Positions 9,547 to 18,940 are shown, counted from the stretch's first letter. The stretch is DNA of 50,312 bases from Bacteroidetes bacterium 46-16 (GCA_001897835.1 MKUN01000043.1:1-50312), one strand, 5' to 3'. Notes: generated by a model from the sequence alone, not told the origin. Made by a program: numbers and translations.

Positions 9547-10266
9547 ATGAATAAGAAAGTTTTTCATGCAGCAGGTACGAGGGGGCACGCCGACCATGGC
9601 TGGCTCAATACTTACCACAGTTTCAGTTTTGCAGGATATCATGATCCCGAAAGGATACACTTCGGTGCACTGAGGGTGCTGAATGATGATACCGTGGCAG
9701 GTGGCAGTGGCTTTGGCAAGCATCCGCACGACAATATGGAGATCATTACCATAGTGCTGAAAGGTGCTTTGGAGCACCAGGACAGCATGGGGCATACACA
9801 GGCCATCAGGCCTGGCGAGGTACAGGTAATGAGTGCGGGCACAGGCATCTTCCACAGCGAGTATAATCACAATAAAGATGAGGATGTAGAGCTGTTCCAG
9901 GTATGGATATTTCCCGATAAAAGGAATGTGACACCTCGTTACGACCAGCGGATGTTTGATACCGAAGAAAGAAAAAATAAGGTACAGCAACTGGTATCAT
10001 CGATCGATAATGATGAAGAAGGGCTGAAGATACACCAGGATGCACGTATATCGCGGGTAAGCCTTGATGCAGGTAAAGAAATAAACTATAAACTTGCTGA
10101 TGAAAAGCATGGGCTGTACCTGCTGGTAGTAGAGGGTAATGTTACAGCGGCAGGGCAGCAGATGGGCAGGCGGGATGGATATGGTATTGCTGGCGATGCG
10201 AATGTAACTATAAAAGGAGAAACGGACAGCGACATACTTATTCTTGAAGTACCCATGTATATGTAA
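9547..10266 (+). CDS. Pirin family protein (YhhW-like bicupin)
   Basis: This 239-residue cytosolic bicupin has the pirin signature KHPHDNMEIITIVLKG and GTGIFHSEYNH. The expected metal ligands H59, H61, H103 and E105 are all present. YhhW-type pirins can act as quercetin 2,3-dioxygenases in vitro; the physiological role is open. The start is well supported: an unusually strong Shine-Dalgarno sequence for this phylum, AAAAAAGGAGATTT, stands right before the ATG. The DUF1003 gene follows after 27 bases in the same direction. Confidence 0.93.
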   Translation: MNKKVFHAAGTRGHADHGWLNTYHSFSFAGYHDPERIHFGALRVLNDDTVAGGSGFGKHPHDNMEIITIVLKGALEHQDSMGHTQAIRPGEVQVMSAGTGIFHSEYNHNKDEDVELFQVWIFPDKRNVTPRYDQRMFDTEERKNKVQQLVSSIDNDEEGLKIHQDARISRVSLDAGKEINYKLADEKHGLYLLVVEGNVTAAGQQMGRRDGYGIAGDANVTIKGETDSDILILEVPMYM

Positions 10267-10293
10267 GCGATAAAGTTTAGTATATTTAATTAT

Positions 10294-11003
10294 ATGGAAC
10301 AAAAGTGCGCCATCACGGGATTGAACTATCCTGAAACAGAGGGGATTAAGTGGAAACAATTGAGGCCTTCGGTGCAGGCATTTTTAAGAACGGTGAAGGA
10401 CGACTGGCAGGATGAATATTTTGTTTCCTATACAGCATTGAATAACCTGCTGCGGGCTTATATAGCAGAGCTGACGATACAGGATACGAAGGCTAATGCC
10501 GAACTTACGGAACATGTAAAAAACCAGTTTGAACAGGACAGTACTTTGGTACTGCCTGTTCATCCTGATCTTGAACATGCCAGCCTGAGCTTTGGCCAGA
10601 GAGTGGCAGATAAGATAGCCGACTTTGGCGGCAGTTGGACCTTTATCATCATCTTCCTGGCATGTCTTATAGTTTGGATGTGCATTAATGTTTATTGGCT
10701 AAGCAATAAAGGCTTTGATCCCTATCCCTTCATTTTGCTGAACCTGATACTCTCCTGCGTGGCGGCCTTACAGGCCCCCGTCATTATGATGAGCCAGAAC
10801 AGGCAGGAGGATAAGGACAGGCAGCGTGCTATAAAGTAAACCTGAAGGCAGAGACCGAAATACGCCTGTTGCATGAAAAGCTGGACCATGTGATCATGAG
10901 CCAGCATAAATCAACTGCAGAGTTGTTGCAGGTGCAGATAGATATACTGCAAATGGTGCAGCAAAGAATAGAGAACATTATCAAAATTCCTGTTCAAAAT
11001 TAA
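10294..11003 (+). pseudogene. DUF1003 family membrane protein, broken by a frameshift
   Basis: The first frame (10294-10839) gives 181 residues: an N-terminal soluble part, then LSFGQRVADKIADFGGSWTF and two membrane helices, ending MMSQNRQEDKDRQRAIK-stop. This is the DUF1003 core, but family members continue past that point. The missing tail is found in another frame from 10830 to 11003: YKVNLKAETEIRLLHEKLDH, then a coiled-coil segment ending in KIPVQN-stop. A small indel near 10828-10831 therefore splits the gene. It could be a real mutation, a sequencing error or, less likely, recoding; I see no classic slippery heptamer. The core with both membrane helices would still be made. Confidence 0.75.
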
Positions 11004-11005
11004 AA

Positions 11006-11242
11006 ATGAATGCTATGGACGAATTGGTGAAACAATACAGTAATGGTGAGATAACCGTAGTTTGGAAACCCGGCATGTGTGCCCATTCCAAAAAATGCTG
11101 GACGGGTCTTGTCGAAGTGTTTGACCCGAAGAAAAAACCCTGGATTGATATGCAGGGTGCCAGCACGGCACGTATTATTGAGCAGGTGAGGGAATGCCCT
11201 TCAGGCGCACTTGATTTTTTCAGCAATGATAAAAGTGAATAA
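11006..11242 (+). CDS. Small (4Fe-4S) mono-cluster protein, YjdI-like
   Basis: This 78-residue protein contains KPGMCAHSKKCWTGLVEVFD and a distal ECPSGALDF. The cysteine pattern, with C in MC, KKC and ECP, fits the divergent mono-cluster ferredoxin family (Fer4_19, YjdI-like). It is probably a cytosolic electron carrier or a small stress-related Fe-S protein; no partner is known. It starts 2 bases after the end of the DUF1003 tail and is directly followed by the Nudix gene, so the three look like one operon. A second in-frame ATG lies at 11015. Confidence 0.8.
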   Translation: MNAMDELVKQYSNGEITVVWKPGMCAHSKKCWTGLVEVFDPKKKPWIDMQGASTARIIEQVRECPSGALDFFSNDKSE

Positions 11243-11881
11243 GTGGGGGGCGACCTGGAAAAGATAGAGTGGTTAAAAGAAAGGCTGGCACAACCCCTGC
11301 CGGGAACCGGCGCACATGAGCTGATGGCGGCAAGAGTGAAACCAATGCCTCATCTCATACCCTATGATGCACGGCCCAGCGCAGTGCTGTCGGCCTTATT
11401 TATGCATAAAGATACGCTGCACACGCTATTGATAAAGCGTGCCGAAGATGGCAAAGCACACAGTGGCCAGGTGAGTTTTCCCGGTGGCCGGCAGGAACTG
11501 TCGGATGACGATCTCGCCGCAACTGCCCTTAGAGAGGCATACGAAGAAGTTGGTATCATTCCTGCTGAAGTCGAAATATTGGGAGGGCTCACCCCCCTTT
11601 ATATTCCCGTAAGCAATTTCATCGTACACCCCTTCATTGGCTATACTGCCCGGCGGCCATCATACAGGATAAATAACAAGGAAGTGGCACGCATAATTGA
11701 GATTCCTTTACAAGAATTGCTGCACCCTGACCGAAAAACCAAAATAGAAGTAACCTCGCCGGCCGATGCATCGTTCATCCGCACAGTACCTGCATATACA
11801 CTGCCTGATGGCACCGTGATATGGGGTGCCACTGCAATGATATTTTCCGAATTCCAGGTATTGCTGGGTGAGTATCAATAG
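11243..11881 (+). CDS. Nudix hydrolase, CoA pyrophosphatase type
   Basis: This 212-residue protein carries the CoA pyrophosphatase signature HSGQVSFPGG directly before the Nudix box GGRQELSDDDLAATALRE followed by AYEEVGI. An Asp stands where the classical box has its first Glu, as is common in this subfamily. It would split CoA or acyl-CoA into phosphopantetheine and 3',5'-ADP. The start is GTG at 11243, directly after the TAA of the Fe-S gene; the conserved LKERLAQPLPG segment needs this start because the next ATG comes too late. The gene is convergent with the PKD-repeat gene, 5 bases apart, with no obvious terminator. Confidence 0.9.
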   Translation: MGGDLEKIEWLKERLAQPLPGTGAHELMAARVKPMPHLIPYDARPSAVLSALFMHKDTLHTLLIKRAEDGKAHSGQVSFPGGRQELSDDDLAATALREAYEEVGIIPAEVEILGGLTPLYIPVSNFIVHPFIGYTARRPSYRINNKEVARIIEIPLQELLHPDRKTKIEVTSPADASFIRTVPAYTLPDGTVIWGATAMIFSEFQVLLGEYQ

Positions 11882-11886
11882 TATAC

Positions 11887-14607
11887 TTACCGTAGTATCG
11901 TTACATTCCCTTGCTTATGGAAGGTCCTCCCGCTTTGGAAAACAGCGTCTAATATATAAGTGTATGCATCAGGAGGCTGAGCAGTCCCTTTATAAGTACC
12001 ATCCCAGCCTTTATCAAGATCAGTACTTGTAAAAATTTTCTGTCCCCATCGGTTGTAGATGACGAAAGTCATTGTTTTTATACCATAACCTCTTGCAAAG
12101 AGGATGTCATTTTTTCCATCCCCGTTGGGGCTGAATGCGTCAGGTATATCTATAAGTTCGGTTACCTCAGCCAATACATCCTTGCACGCAGTAGCAAAAC
12201 AACCATTGGAGTCTGTAGCGGTAAGGCAAACATGATAAGTACCTGATAATGTATATTGCTTTACCGGGTTTTCCTCCTCACTGCTTGTGCCATCACCAAA
12301 ATCCCAGTGGAATTTTATTGCCAGGGGAGAAGATGTGTTGTAAAAGTGTGTTGGTCTGTTTCTTTCAGGAGTTATTGGCTCAAAGGTGAAGTCGGCAAAT
12401 AGCTGGTAATTATTGGTAAAGCTATAGCTCACAGTATCCTTGCAGCCAAGGTCATTGGTTAGCACCAGGGCAGCCGTGTTCATGCCGCTGGTGGGGAAGG
12501 TATGTATGATGGGGTTGCCGGAAGCTGTTTCGAAACCCGGGAACAACCAAAAGTATTCGGCAGCAGTATCGCCGCTCACATACGTAGCTTCAAGTTTAGA
12601 AGTTTTGCAATCTATGGTAGAGTCAGAAATGCTGTAGTTAATCATTACAGGCAATGTAAATGTATGCGATGATGTATCCATACATCCCAGGTTATTGCTG
12701 AGCACCAGTGAAACATCATAGGTTCCATTTTGGCTTAACATATGTATGGCAGGGTTACCTGTTGCAGTAGAACTGTCGCTGAATAGCCATAAAAATTGCG
12801 TTGCCACATCACCGCTTATATAGGTAGCGGTCAGCTGTGTTGTTCTGCAATTGATCACTGAATCAGAAATACTATAATCAGCATTAAAAGGGAGTGTAAA
12901 TGAATGTGGAACTGTATCGGTACAGCCCTGCCCGTCTGATATGACCAGTGAGCCGGAGTAAGTTCCATTTTGGCCGAAGGAATGCGTAACCGGGTTGCCG
13001 GTTGCAGTAGTGTTATCGCTGAATAGCCATAAGAATTGTGTCGCAATATCTCCACTTACATAATTTGCCGTGAGCTGCACTGTTTTACAGTTAATGACAG
13101 AATCAGTGACCGTATAGTTAACATTGGCGTGCAGGCTAAAGCTATGTGTGAAAGTATCAGTACAGCCCTGGTTGTTGGTCACTACAAGATCTGCAGAAAA
13201 AGTACCGCTCTGGTTAAAGTTATGCGTAACCGGGTTACCTGTTGCTGTAGTGTTATCACTGAACAGCCATAAATATTGCGTAGTGGTATCACCATTTATA
13301 TGGGTAGCCGTTAGCTTTACTGTCGAGCAGTTAACTTGCGAATCAGCAATAGAATAATTGAAGTTGGAACTAAAGCTCACAGGTAATGTAAAGGTGTCGA
13401 TACAGCCGAGTACATTTGATACTACTAGTGAAATTGTATAGTTGCCATATTGTGAATAAGTATGTGTTACCATATTCCCGTTTCCGGCAGGCGTGTTATC
13501 GCCATATATCCAGGTGAACTGGTTCGCAGTATCACCACTAATGTAATTGGCACTTAGTTGCACCGTTTTACAACTCTGTACCACGCTGCCTATGCTGTAA
13601 TTAAAGTTGCCGGCGGAAACGGTAACCTGGTGTGTGATCGTATCCATATGGCCGGCAGAATCGGTTACTATAAGGGTAACATTGTAGGTGCCCGATTGAC
13701 TATAGACATGTGTTACCGGGTTGGTAGTACCACTGGTATTGTCCCCGAATGTCCATGCATATTGTGTTGCAGTATTTCCGCTGATATAGTTTGCTGTAAA
13801 GGTTGCAGTATTACAGGCAACAGTATCAGTGAAATCATAGACAATAGTAGTGTCAATATTATTTTGGAGCACATTGCACAACGAGTCTAGCTGGAACTGG
13901 CTCAAAGCACCTGAATACAGGCGCATATCATCGATAACGCCATTATACCAGTATGGATAACCCGGTAAGCCATAGTTGTAATACCCGATGCTCATATCTG
14001 CAGTTGTGGGAGGGCCATATTGATTTGCCCAGTATACTGCTACGGAAAAGTTACCGTTTATATATACTCTAATAGTATCGTTAGCATAGGTGGAGGCAAT
14101 ACAGTACCAGTTATTTAGGTGAACGAATTGGCCGGATGCGAACTGCGGTGTAAATGCTAAGTTAGTACCTGCGGGCATGGCTTCTACTACCTCGCTGTCA
14201 GGTGTAAATGCGTTACAGTTTTGATCATATGGATTATCCAGGAAATACAGTGCATAATAGTCGCTGCTGTACTCGTGCCCTCTTGACAAGAGGTAATTTG
14301 CCTGGCATGCACCCTGGTAATACCCGGTTGGTTTTATCAAAGCGGTAATACTCCATGAAGACAGATTCATAAGTGGGTTGTATGGCACATCGATCTTTGA
14401 ATTGGTGCCGTTAAACGAATATGCTGTATTAGGCTGGCCGCTAAAACCTGTTGTAGAAGTAATGTTGGTGCCGTTACCATTAAGGCCGTTGCCGGTCACA
14501 TCGTTAGTCGTGCCATTAAAATCCCAATGTGCGATAAGCGTTGCCTGGCCAAAGGATACAAAAGGGATAAAGCAGAAAAATAAAGTATAAAGGTGTTTCA
14601 ACTTCAT
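11887..14607 (-). CDS. Large exported PKD-repeat protein with T9SS type B tail
   Basis: From the ATG at 14607 the protein has 906 residues and starts with the signal peptide MKLKHLYTLFFCFIPFVSFGQ. The open frame extends further upstream, but that part overlaps the glycosyltransferase gene and lacks a signal peptide. Next comes a LamG/concanavalin-like domain (LIAHWDFNGTTNDVTG to SQFQLDSLCNVL). About seven PKD-like repeats of roughly 80 residues follow, then a C-terminal gliding-motility/T9SS type B domain (FSPNGDGKNDILF, IYNRWGQKIF, GWDGTYKG). It is probably a cell-surface adhesin secreted by the type IX system. Repeats 3 to 5 share the core WLFSDNTTATGNP, or a close variant, in place of the usual FGDG motif. 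Confidence 0.88.
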   Translation of the reverse strand: MKLKHLYTLFFCFIPFVSFGQATLIAHWDFNGTTNDVTGNGLNGNGTNITSTTGFSGQPNTAYSFNGTNSKIDVPYNPLMNLSSWSITALIKPTGYYQGACQANYLLSRGHEYSSDYYALYFLDNPYDQNCNAFTPDSEVVEAMPAGTNLAFTPQFASGQFVHLNNWYCIASTYANDTIRVYINGNFSVAVYWANQYGPPTTADMSIGYYNYGLPGYPYWYNGVIDDMRLYSGALSQFQLDSLCNVLQNNIDTTIVYDFTDTVACNTATFTANYISGNTATQYAWTFGDNTSGTTNPVTHVYSQSGTYNVTLIVTDSAGHMDTITHQVTVSAGNFNYSIGSVVQSCKTVQLSANYISGDTANQFTWIYGDNTPAGNGNMVTHTYSQYGNYTISLVVSNVLGCIDTFTLPVSFSSNFNYSIADSQVNCSTVKLTATHINGDTTTQYLWLFSDNTTATGNPVTHNFNQSGTFSADLVVTNNQGCTDTFTHSFSLHANVNYTVTDSVINCKTVQLTANYVSGDIATQFLWLFSDNTTATGNPVTHSFGQNGTYSGSLVISDGQGCTDTVPHSFTLPFNADYSISDSVINCRTTQLTATYISGDVATQFLWLFSDSSTATGNPAIHMLSQNGTYDVSLVLSNNLGCMDTSSHTFTLPVMINYSISDSTIDCKTSKLEATYVSGDTAAEYFWLFPGFETASGNPIIHTFPTSGMNTAALVLTNDLGCKDTVSYSFTNNYQLFADFTFEPITPERNRPTHFYNTSSPLAIKFHWDFGDGTSSEEENPVKQYTLSGTYHVCLTATDSNGCFATACKDVLAEVTELIDIPDAFSPNGDGKNDILFARGYGIKTMTFVIYNRWGQKIFTSTDLDKGWDGTYKGTAQPPDAYTYILDAVFQSGRTFHKQGNVTILR
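12600..13320 (-). repeat. 240-bp tandem repeats coding for PKD units
   Basis: The segment GAATAGCCATAAAAATTG or a close variant recurs at 12781, 13021 and 13261, exactly 240 bases apart, together with matching flanks. This corresponds to 80-residue PKD units inside the large exported protein. Units 3 to 5 are the most alike, pointing to recent duplication or gene conversion. Confidence 0.85.
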
Positions 14608-14671
14608 AAAAATTGAATGAATAGGCAAAGGTAATACATAAAAAAAATATAAAAAATATCTTCTTTGAAAA

Positions 14672-15871
14672 TTATTCGATTGAAGACAGGAAAAAATTTC
14701 GATAGGCCTGCAAAAATTGCTCCCTGTTGAAATGTTTACAGGCATATTGATAGGCCCGGTCGGAAAGCGACCGGCTAAATTCCAGGTCATTACAGAGCAT
14801 TTCCAGGTTAGCAATACCGTTCTTTACCACAGCCGGTTCATTTTCAAAATCATTGATCAGCAGGCCGTTCTCCATATGCCGCAGGTGTGTTTTATTACCC
14901 ACAAGATCGGTCACTACAGGTATGCAGCCGCAGGCCATACCTTCTTTTATCAGCATCGGGAAGCCTTCATATGCCGATGTCATCAGTATAATATGGCATT
15001 GTTCATACAAGGCATACATCTCTTCCTGTTTACTGATCTGCCCATGGTACACTGAATGCTGTTTTACATATTCGGATAACTCACCCAACATTGGGCCGGC
15101 AAAATGAAATTCCAGCGGCATATTTTGCCGTATACAATGATCAGCAATTTTATTCAGCAGCGGTATTCGTTTCTGGGCTCCACTCCTGCCCGCATACAGT
15201 ACTTTCAAAGGATTCGCGAAATTCTTTTTGGGCTGTGGCGGAATGAATACACCCGGTTCTATGAATTTTATTCTTTCCAGGTATACAGGGTCGATATGGT
15301 AGGTCTCGTATTGTTTTTTGATATTGGCGAGCGTAAAATTGTCGTACACGATACGAAAATTCAGGTGTTTCACATTGGCCAGCCCAAAGAATTCCATACC
15401 ATTCTTGCCATGAGTGAAATTGTGTAACAATTCGGTTTTGATCACATGTTTTTTAAAAAAAGGCAGCATATCATAAAAAAACGTGCTGTTTGAACTAAAA
15501 ACATGGGCCTTTTTATGCCTGTTTATATAGAAAGTATAAAAATGAACTGTAAAGAGCCTGAAGAGCAGGTAGTCACACCAAATATGAATATCCTTTATGT
15601 CTGCATTACTGGTCGCATAAAATACGTCTTTTAGGCTTTTGTCAACCGATAATCTTGTGAAATACAGTTGTTTATGAATATCTGCAATGCTGGCCAGCAC
15701 ATCAATATGTATGCGCTGTGCCCCACCTATGGAATATCGGTCAAGAAAAAAGAAAAAAGGGCTGCGGTTCTTCTTCTTTAATAGAGCAAAAGGATATATG
15801 AACAATAATGCAAATGGGTATGTGCACGAAAGGAGTACCCTGAACAACTTTATTTTAGTAAGATTATGCAT
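14672..15871 (-). CDS. Glycosyltransferase, GT4 (group 1) family
   Basis: The protein has 399 residues. The N-terminal half contains FFFLDRYSIGGAQRIHIDVL, the acceptor-side glycine-rich motif. The C-terminal half contains VLYAGRSGAQKRIPLL and then TSAYEGFPMLIKEGMACGCI and PVVTDLVG, the EX7E nucleotide-sugar site of GT-B retaining enzymes. A hydrophobic stretch near residues 12-32 may attach it to the membrane. It probably adds a sugar to a surface glycan or O-glycan. No other glycan gene is adjacent. Its end lies 64 bases before the start of the PKD protein gene on the same strand. Confidence 0.88.
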   Translation of the reverse strand: MHNLTKIKLFRVLLSCTYPFALLFIYPFALLKKKNRSPFFFFLDRYSIGGAQRIHIDVLASIADIHKQLYFTRLSVDKSLKDVFYATSNADIKDIHIWCDYLLFRLFTVHFYTFYINRHKKAHVFSSNSTFFYDMLPFFKKHVIKTELLHNFTHGKNGMEFFGLANVKHLNFRIVYDNFTLANIKKQYETYHIDPVYLERIKFIEPGVFIPPQPKKNFANPLKVLYAGRSGAQKRIPLLNKIADHCIRQNMPLEFHFAGPMLGELSEYVKQHSVYHGQISKQEEMYALYEQCHIILMTSAYEGFPMLIKEGMACGCIPVVTDLVGNKTHLRHMENGLLINDFENEPAVVKNGIANLEMLCNDLEFSRSLSDRAYQYACKHFNREQFLQAYRNFFLSSIE

Positions 15872-16007
15872 TGCTTATGGCAGTAATGATCACGACAGGC
15901 GGTGTTATGAAGGGTAAAAATACTAAGATTTATTCGTGTTAAATAATTCATGATACCACCGATATTCGCAGGGTGAAAATATTATATAAATACTACACTA
16001 AAGCGGC

Positions 16008-16037
16008 TTGTAAATTCCATACATAAACTTACCTTTG
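16008..16037 (+). promoter_or_regulatory. Promoter of the nuo operon
   Basis: TTG at 16008-16010, a 19-base spacer and TACCTTTG at 16030-16037 match the Bacteroidota -33/-7 consensus (TTG and TAnnTTTG). The -7 box ends 38 bases before the nuoA ATG. Confidence 0.75.
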
Positions 16038-16075
16038 TATGCCTTAAAATCAATACGCGCGGCATAGCAAATACA

Positions 16076-16471
16076 ATGATAAACTCCTTATTATTGGCGG
16101 TAGACCAAAATACGCCATTTAATTATTTTCCGGTAGCGCTGCAACTGGTGATAGCAATAGGTTTTATAGTGGTGATGATGGCAGTGACGCACCTGCTTGG
16201 CCCCAAAAGAAAAACATCGGATAAGCTGATCAATTTTGAAAGCGGTATCCCATCGGTTGGCAACGCGCGCCAGCCCATGGCCATCAAGTATTTTCTTGTT
16301 GCCATCCTTTTTGTATTGTTCGATGTTGAAGTAATATTCTTTTATCCCTACGCTGTGAATTTCAAAGAGTTGGGAACTGATGGCTTTTTTGCCGTTATCA
16401 TGTTCGTGGCCTTCTTTTTGTGTGGTTTTATATACATTGTGAAGAAGGGCGCAATAGAGTGGGAAGAATAA
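16076..16471 (+). CDS. nuoA: NADH-quinone oxidoreductase subunit A
   Basis: This 131-residue membrane protein has three hydrophobic helices. The family signature FESGIPSVGNARQPMAIKYF and LVAILFVLFDVEVIFFYPYA is clear. It is part of the membrane arm of complex I near the quinone site. It is the first gene of the nuo cluster. The ATG at 16076 lies behind a good TACCTTTG promoter box. Confidence 0.97.
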   Translation: MINSLLLAVDQNTPFNYFPVALQLVIAIGFIVVMMAVTHLLGPKRKTSDKLINFESGIPSVGNARQPMAIKYFLVAILFVLFDVEVIFFYPYAVNFKELGTDGFFAVIMFVAFFLCGFIYIVKKGAIEWEE

Positions 16472-16501
16472 ATTTGATTAGTAACATTTTAATATTTTTT
16501 T

Positions 16502-17065
16502 ATGCCTCGTCCGGTTCAATATAATACGAAAGTGAAGCTGGTGGAAATGCCCGAAGGGTATTCCGGAGAAGGTTTTTTTGCAACTTCATTTGACAAAGTG
16601 GTAGGCCTTGCCCGCAAAAATTCTTTGTGGCCATTGCCTTTTGCAACATCCTGTTGCGGTATAGAATTCATGGCTACCATGGGTGCCAATTACGACCTGG
16701 CCCGTTTTGGTTCAGAACGCATGGGCTTTACCCCCCGCCAGTGCGATATGCTGTTGGTAGCCGGTACCATAGCTAAGAAAATGGGCCCCATCCTGCGACA
16801 GGTTTACCTGCAGATGGCCGAGCCCCGCTGGGTAGTGGCCATTGGGGCTTGTGCCAGCAGTGGCGGTATATTCGATTCTTATTCGGTATTACAGGGTATC
16901 GACCAGGTGATACCTGTTGATGTATATGTACCCGGCTGTCCCCCAAGGCCGGAAGGCATACTTGACGGCATTTTAAAGCTTCAGGACCTTGTGCATAACG
17001 AAAGCCTGCGCAGGAGAACTAGTCCGCAATACAAAGCATTGCTGGAAAGCTATGGGATACAATAA
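16502..17065 (+). CDS. nuoB: NADH-quinone oxidoreductase subunit B
   Basis: This 187-residue protein carries the ligands of the terminal cluster N2: SCCGIEFMAT, GACASSGG and VPGCPPRPEG. It sits at the junction of the hydrophilic and membrane arms and passes electrons to quinone. It follows nuoA after 30 bases. It is followed by a stable AT-rich hairpin before nuoC. Confidence 0.97.
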   Translation: MPRPVQYNTKVKLVEMPEGYSGEGFFATSFDKVVGLARKNSLWPLPFATSCCGIEFMATMGANYDLARFGSERMGFTPRQCDMLLVAGTIAKKMGPILRQVYLQMAEPRWVVAIGACASSGGIFDSYSVLQGIDQVIPVDVYVPGCPPRPEGILDGILKLQDLVHNESLRRRTSPQYKALLESYGIQ

Positions 17066-17070
17066 AATTC

Positions 17071-17114
17071 AAAAGTCAAAATTCGAAAAATTAACTTTTT
17101 GAATTTTGACTTTT
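17071..17114. repeat. AT-rich hairpin element, nuoB-nuoC spacer
   Basis: A perfect 14-bp stem (17071-17084 with 17101-17114) extends inward by five more A-T pairs around one bulged G, with loop TTAAC. Related sequence occurs in the nuoC-nuoD and nuoJ-nuoK spacers. It could shape mRNA processing or stability within the operon. Confidence 0.8.
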
Positions 17115-17130
17115 TACTTTTGAACCAGAT

Positions 17131-17634
17131 ATGGCATTGACCAAAGAAATAGTAAAAGAACGCCTGCTAAGCCAGTTTGCTGAGCAGCTAACGGAATGGG
17201 AAGAGCCATTTGGCATGCTTACATTCAGGGTGCCTGCTGAACTGAACCTGAAAGTGATGCAGTTCCTGTATGACGATGATGGCCTGGCCTTTCGTTTTCT
17301 TACAGACCTTACTGCAGTACATTATCCCGACAGGAAAGAGGAGGAGCTGTGCGTGGTGTATCACCTGCACAGTCTTGGTAATAACATACGTATCAGGCTG
17401 AAGGTATATGTGCCTTCTGAAAAACCGGATGTATTCACAGCAACACAACTTTTCTCGGGAGCGAACTGGATGGAGCGGGAAACCTATGATTTTTACGGTG
17501 TGAACTTTATCGGCCATCCCAACCTGACACGCATACTGAATGTTGATGAAATGGACTACTTCCCGATGCGTAAGGAATATGAGCTAGAAGATCCGACCCG
17601 TATAGACAAGGACGATGAAATGTTTGGCAGGTAA
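17131..17634 (+). CDS. nuoC: NADH-quinone oxidoreductase subunit C
   Basis: This 167-residue protein corresponds to the 30-kDa subunit. The signature ERETYDFYGVNFIGHPNLTR and the terminal DYFPMRKEYELEDPTR match the family. It belongs to the peripheral arm next to NuoD. It is a separate gene here, not fused to nuoD as in E. coli. Confidence 0.96.
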   Translation: MALTKEIVKERLLSQFAEQLTEWEEPFGMLTFRVPAELNLKVMQFLYDDDGLAFRFLTDLTAVHYPDRKEEELCVVYHLHSLGNNIRIRLKVYVPSEKPDVFTATQLFSGANWMERETYDFYGVNFIGHPNLTRILNVDEMDYFPMRKEYELEDPTRIDKDDEMFGR

Positions 17635-17637
17635 GAG

Positions 17638-17662
17638 CTTTTGAATTTTTACTTTTGAATTG
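17638..17662 (+). repeat. Degenerate copy of the AT-rich nuo spacer element
   Basis: The nuoC-nuoD spacer shares TTTTTACTTTTGAA with the nuoB-nuoC hairpin element but lacks a long stem of its own. Confidence 0.6.
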
Positions 17663-17670
17663 ACGCAGAG

Positions 17671-18924
17671 ATGTCAGATATACAACCACATCAGCAGCAT
17701 CATATAAAGCTTGCTGAAGAGTCTTTACAGAAACAGAGCACCACGCTCAACCTGGGGCCTACGCACCCGGCTACCCATGGTGTGTTCCAGAATATAATGG
17801 AGATAGATGGTGAGATAGTACTGGAAACAGTACCCACCATAGGTTACATACACAGGGCATTTGAAAAAATTGCCGAACGCAGGCCTTATTACCAGATAAC
17901 CACCCTTACCGACCGCCTTAACTACTGCTCGTCACCTATCAACAATATGGGCTGGCACATGACGGTAGAAAAACTGCTCGGTATCAAGACACCGAAGCGT
18001 GTGGATTACCTGCGCATTATAGTGATGGAACTGGCCCGTATTGCCGATCACCTGGTATGTAATTCGGTTATTGCCGTGGATACCGGGGCCTTAACAGGCT
18101 TTACTTATGTGTTCCAGTGGCGCGAACTGATCTATGAGATATACGAAGAAATTTGTGGCTCGCGCCTAACTACCAATATGGGTCGTGTGGGTGGCTTTGA
18201 GCGTAATTTTACAGAAACAGCATTTGCTAAAATTCATAAATTCCTCGATACTTTTCCGAAAGTGATGAAGGAATTCCAGGCCCTGCTCGATCGCAACCGC
18301 ATCTTTATGGAGCGTTGCATTGGCGCCGGTCCCATTAGTGCTGAGCGGGCATTGAATTATAGTTTCACCGGTCCCAACCTGCGTGCTGCAGGTGTAGATT
18401 ATGATGTGCGCGTGGCCACGCCGTATTCTTCATACGAAGATTTTGATTTTAAAATACCCGTTGGCAGTACAGGTGATGTGTACGACCGCTACCTGGTGCG
18501 CAATGGCGAGATATGGGAGAGCTACAGTATCGTGAAACAGGCACTGGAGAAAGTGGAAAAAATGGATAAGGAATTTCCTGAGCAGAAAGACGTGTTCTAT
18601 GCGCAGGAAGCCGATCATTTTCATCTGCCGCCCAAAGAGGACGTATACACCAAAATGGAAGCGCTCATCTATCATTTCAAAATAATAATGGGTGAGATAG
18701 ACGCACCTCCGGGTGAGGTATATCATTCCGTGGAAGGCGGTAACGGAGAGTTGGGCTATTACCTGATCAGTGACGGCGGGCGCACACCTTACAGGTTGCA
18801 CTTCCGCAGGCCTTGCTTTATATATTACCAGGCATACCCTGAGATGGTGAAGAACGGTTTGCTGAGCGATGCCGTTATAGCCTTAAGTAGCATAAATGTA
18901 ATTGCAGGGGAACTGGACGCTTAA
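17671..18924 (+). CDS. nuoD: NADH-quinone oxidoreductase subunit D
   Basis: This 417-residue protein is the 49-kDa subunit. LGPTHPATHGVF near the N-terminus and IGYIHRAFEKIAERR, RVGGFERNFTE and APPGEVYHSVEGGNGELGYY are family signatures lining the quinone cavity with NuoB. The start ATG at 17671 precedes a short charged N-terminus (HQQHH). nuoE follows after 16 bases. Confidence 0.97.
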   Translation: MSDIQPHQQHHIKLAEESLQKQSTTLNLGPTHPATHGVFQNIMEIDGEIVLETVPTIGYIHRAFEKIAERRPYYQITTLTDRLNYCSSPINNMGWHMTVEKLLGIKTPKRVDYLRIIVMELARIADHLVCNSVIAVDTGALTGFTYVFQWRELIYEIYEEICGSRLTTNMGRVGGFERNFTETAFAKIHKFLDTFPKVMKEFQALLDRNRIFMERCIGAGPISAERALNYSFTGPNLRAAGVDYDVRVATPYSSYEDFDFKIPVGSTGDVYDRYLVRNGEIWESYSIVKQALEKVEKMDKEFPEQKDVFYAQEADHFHLPPKEDVYTKMEALIYHFKIIMGEIDAPPGEVYHSVEGGNGELGYYLISDGGRTPYRLHFRRPCFIYYQAYPEMVKNGLLSDAVIALSSINVIAGELDA

Positions 18925-18940
18925 AAAAGTAAAAAAGCAA

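Noticed and set aside
14608-14814. Upstream extension of the PKD-repeat protein
   Set aside because: It overlaps the end of the glycosyltransferase gene on the same strand, and the signal peptide begins only at the ATG at 14607.
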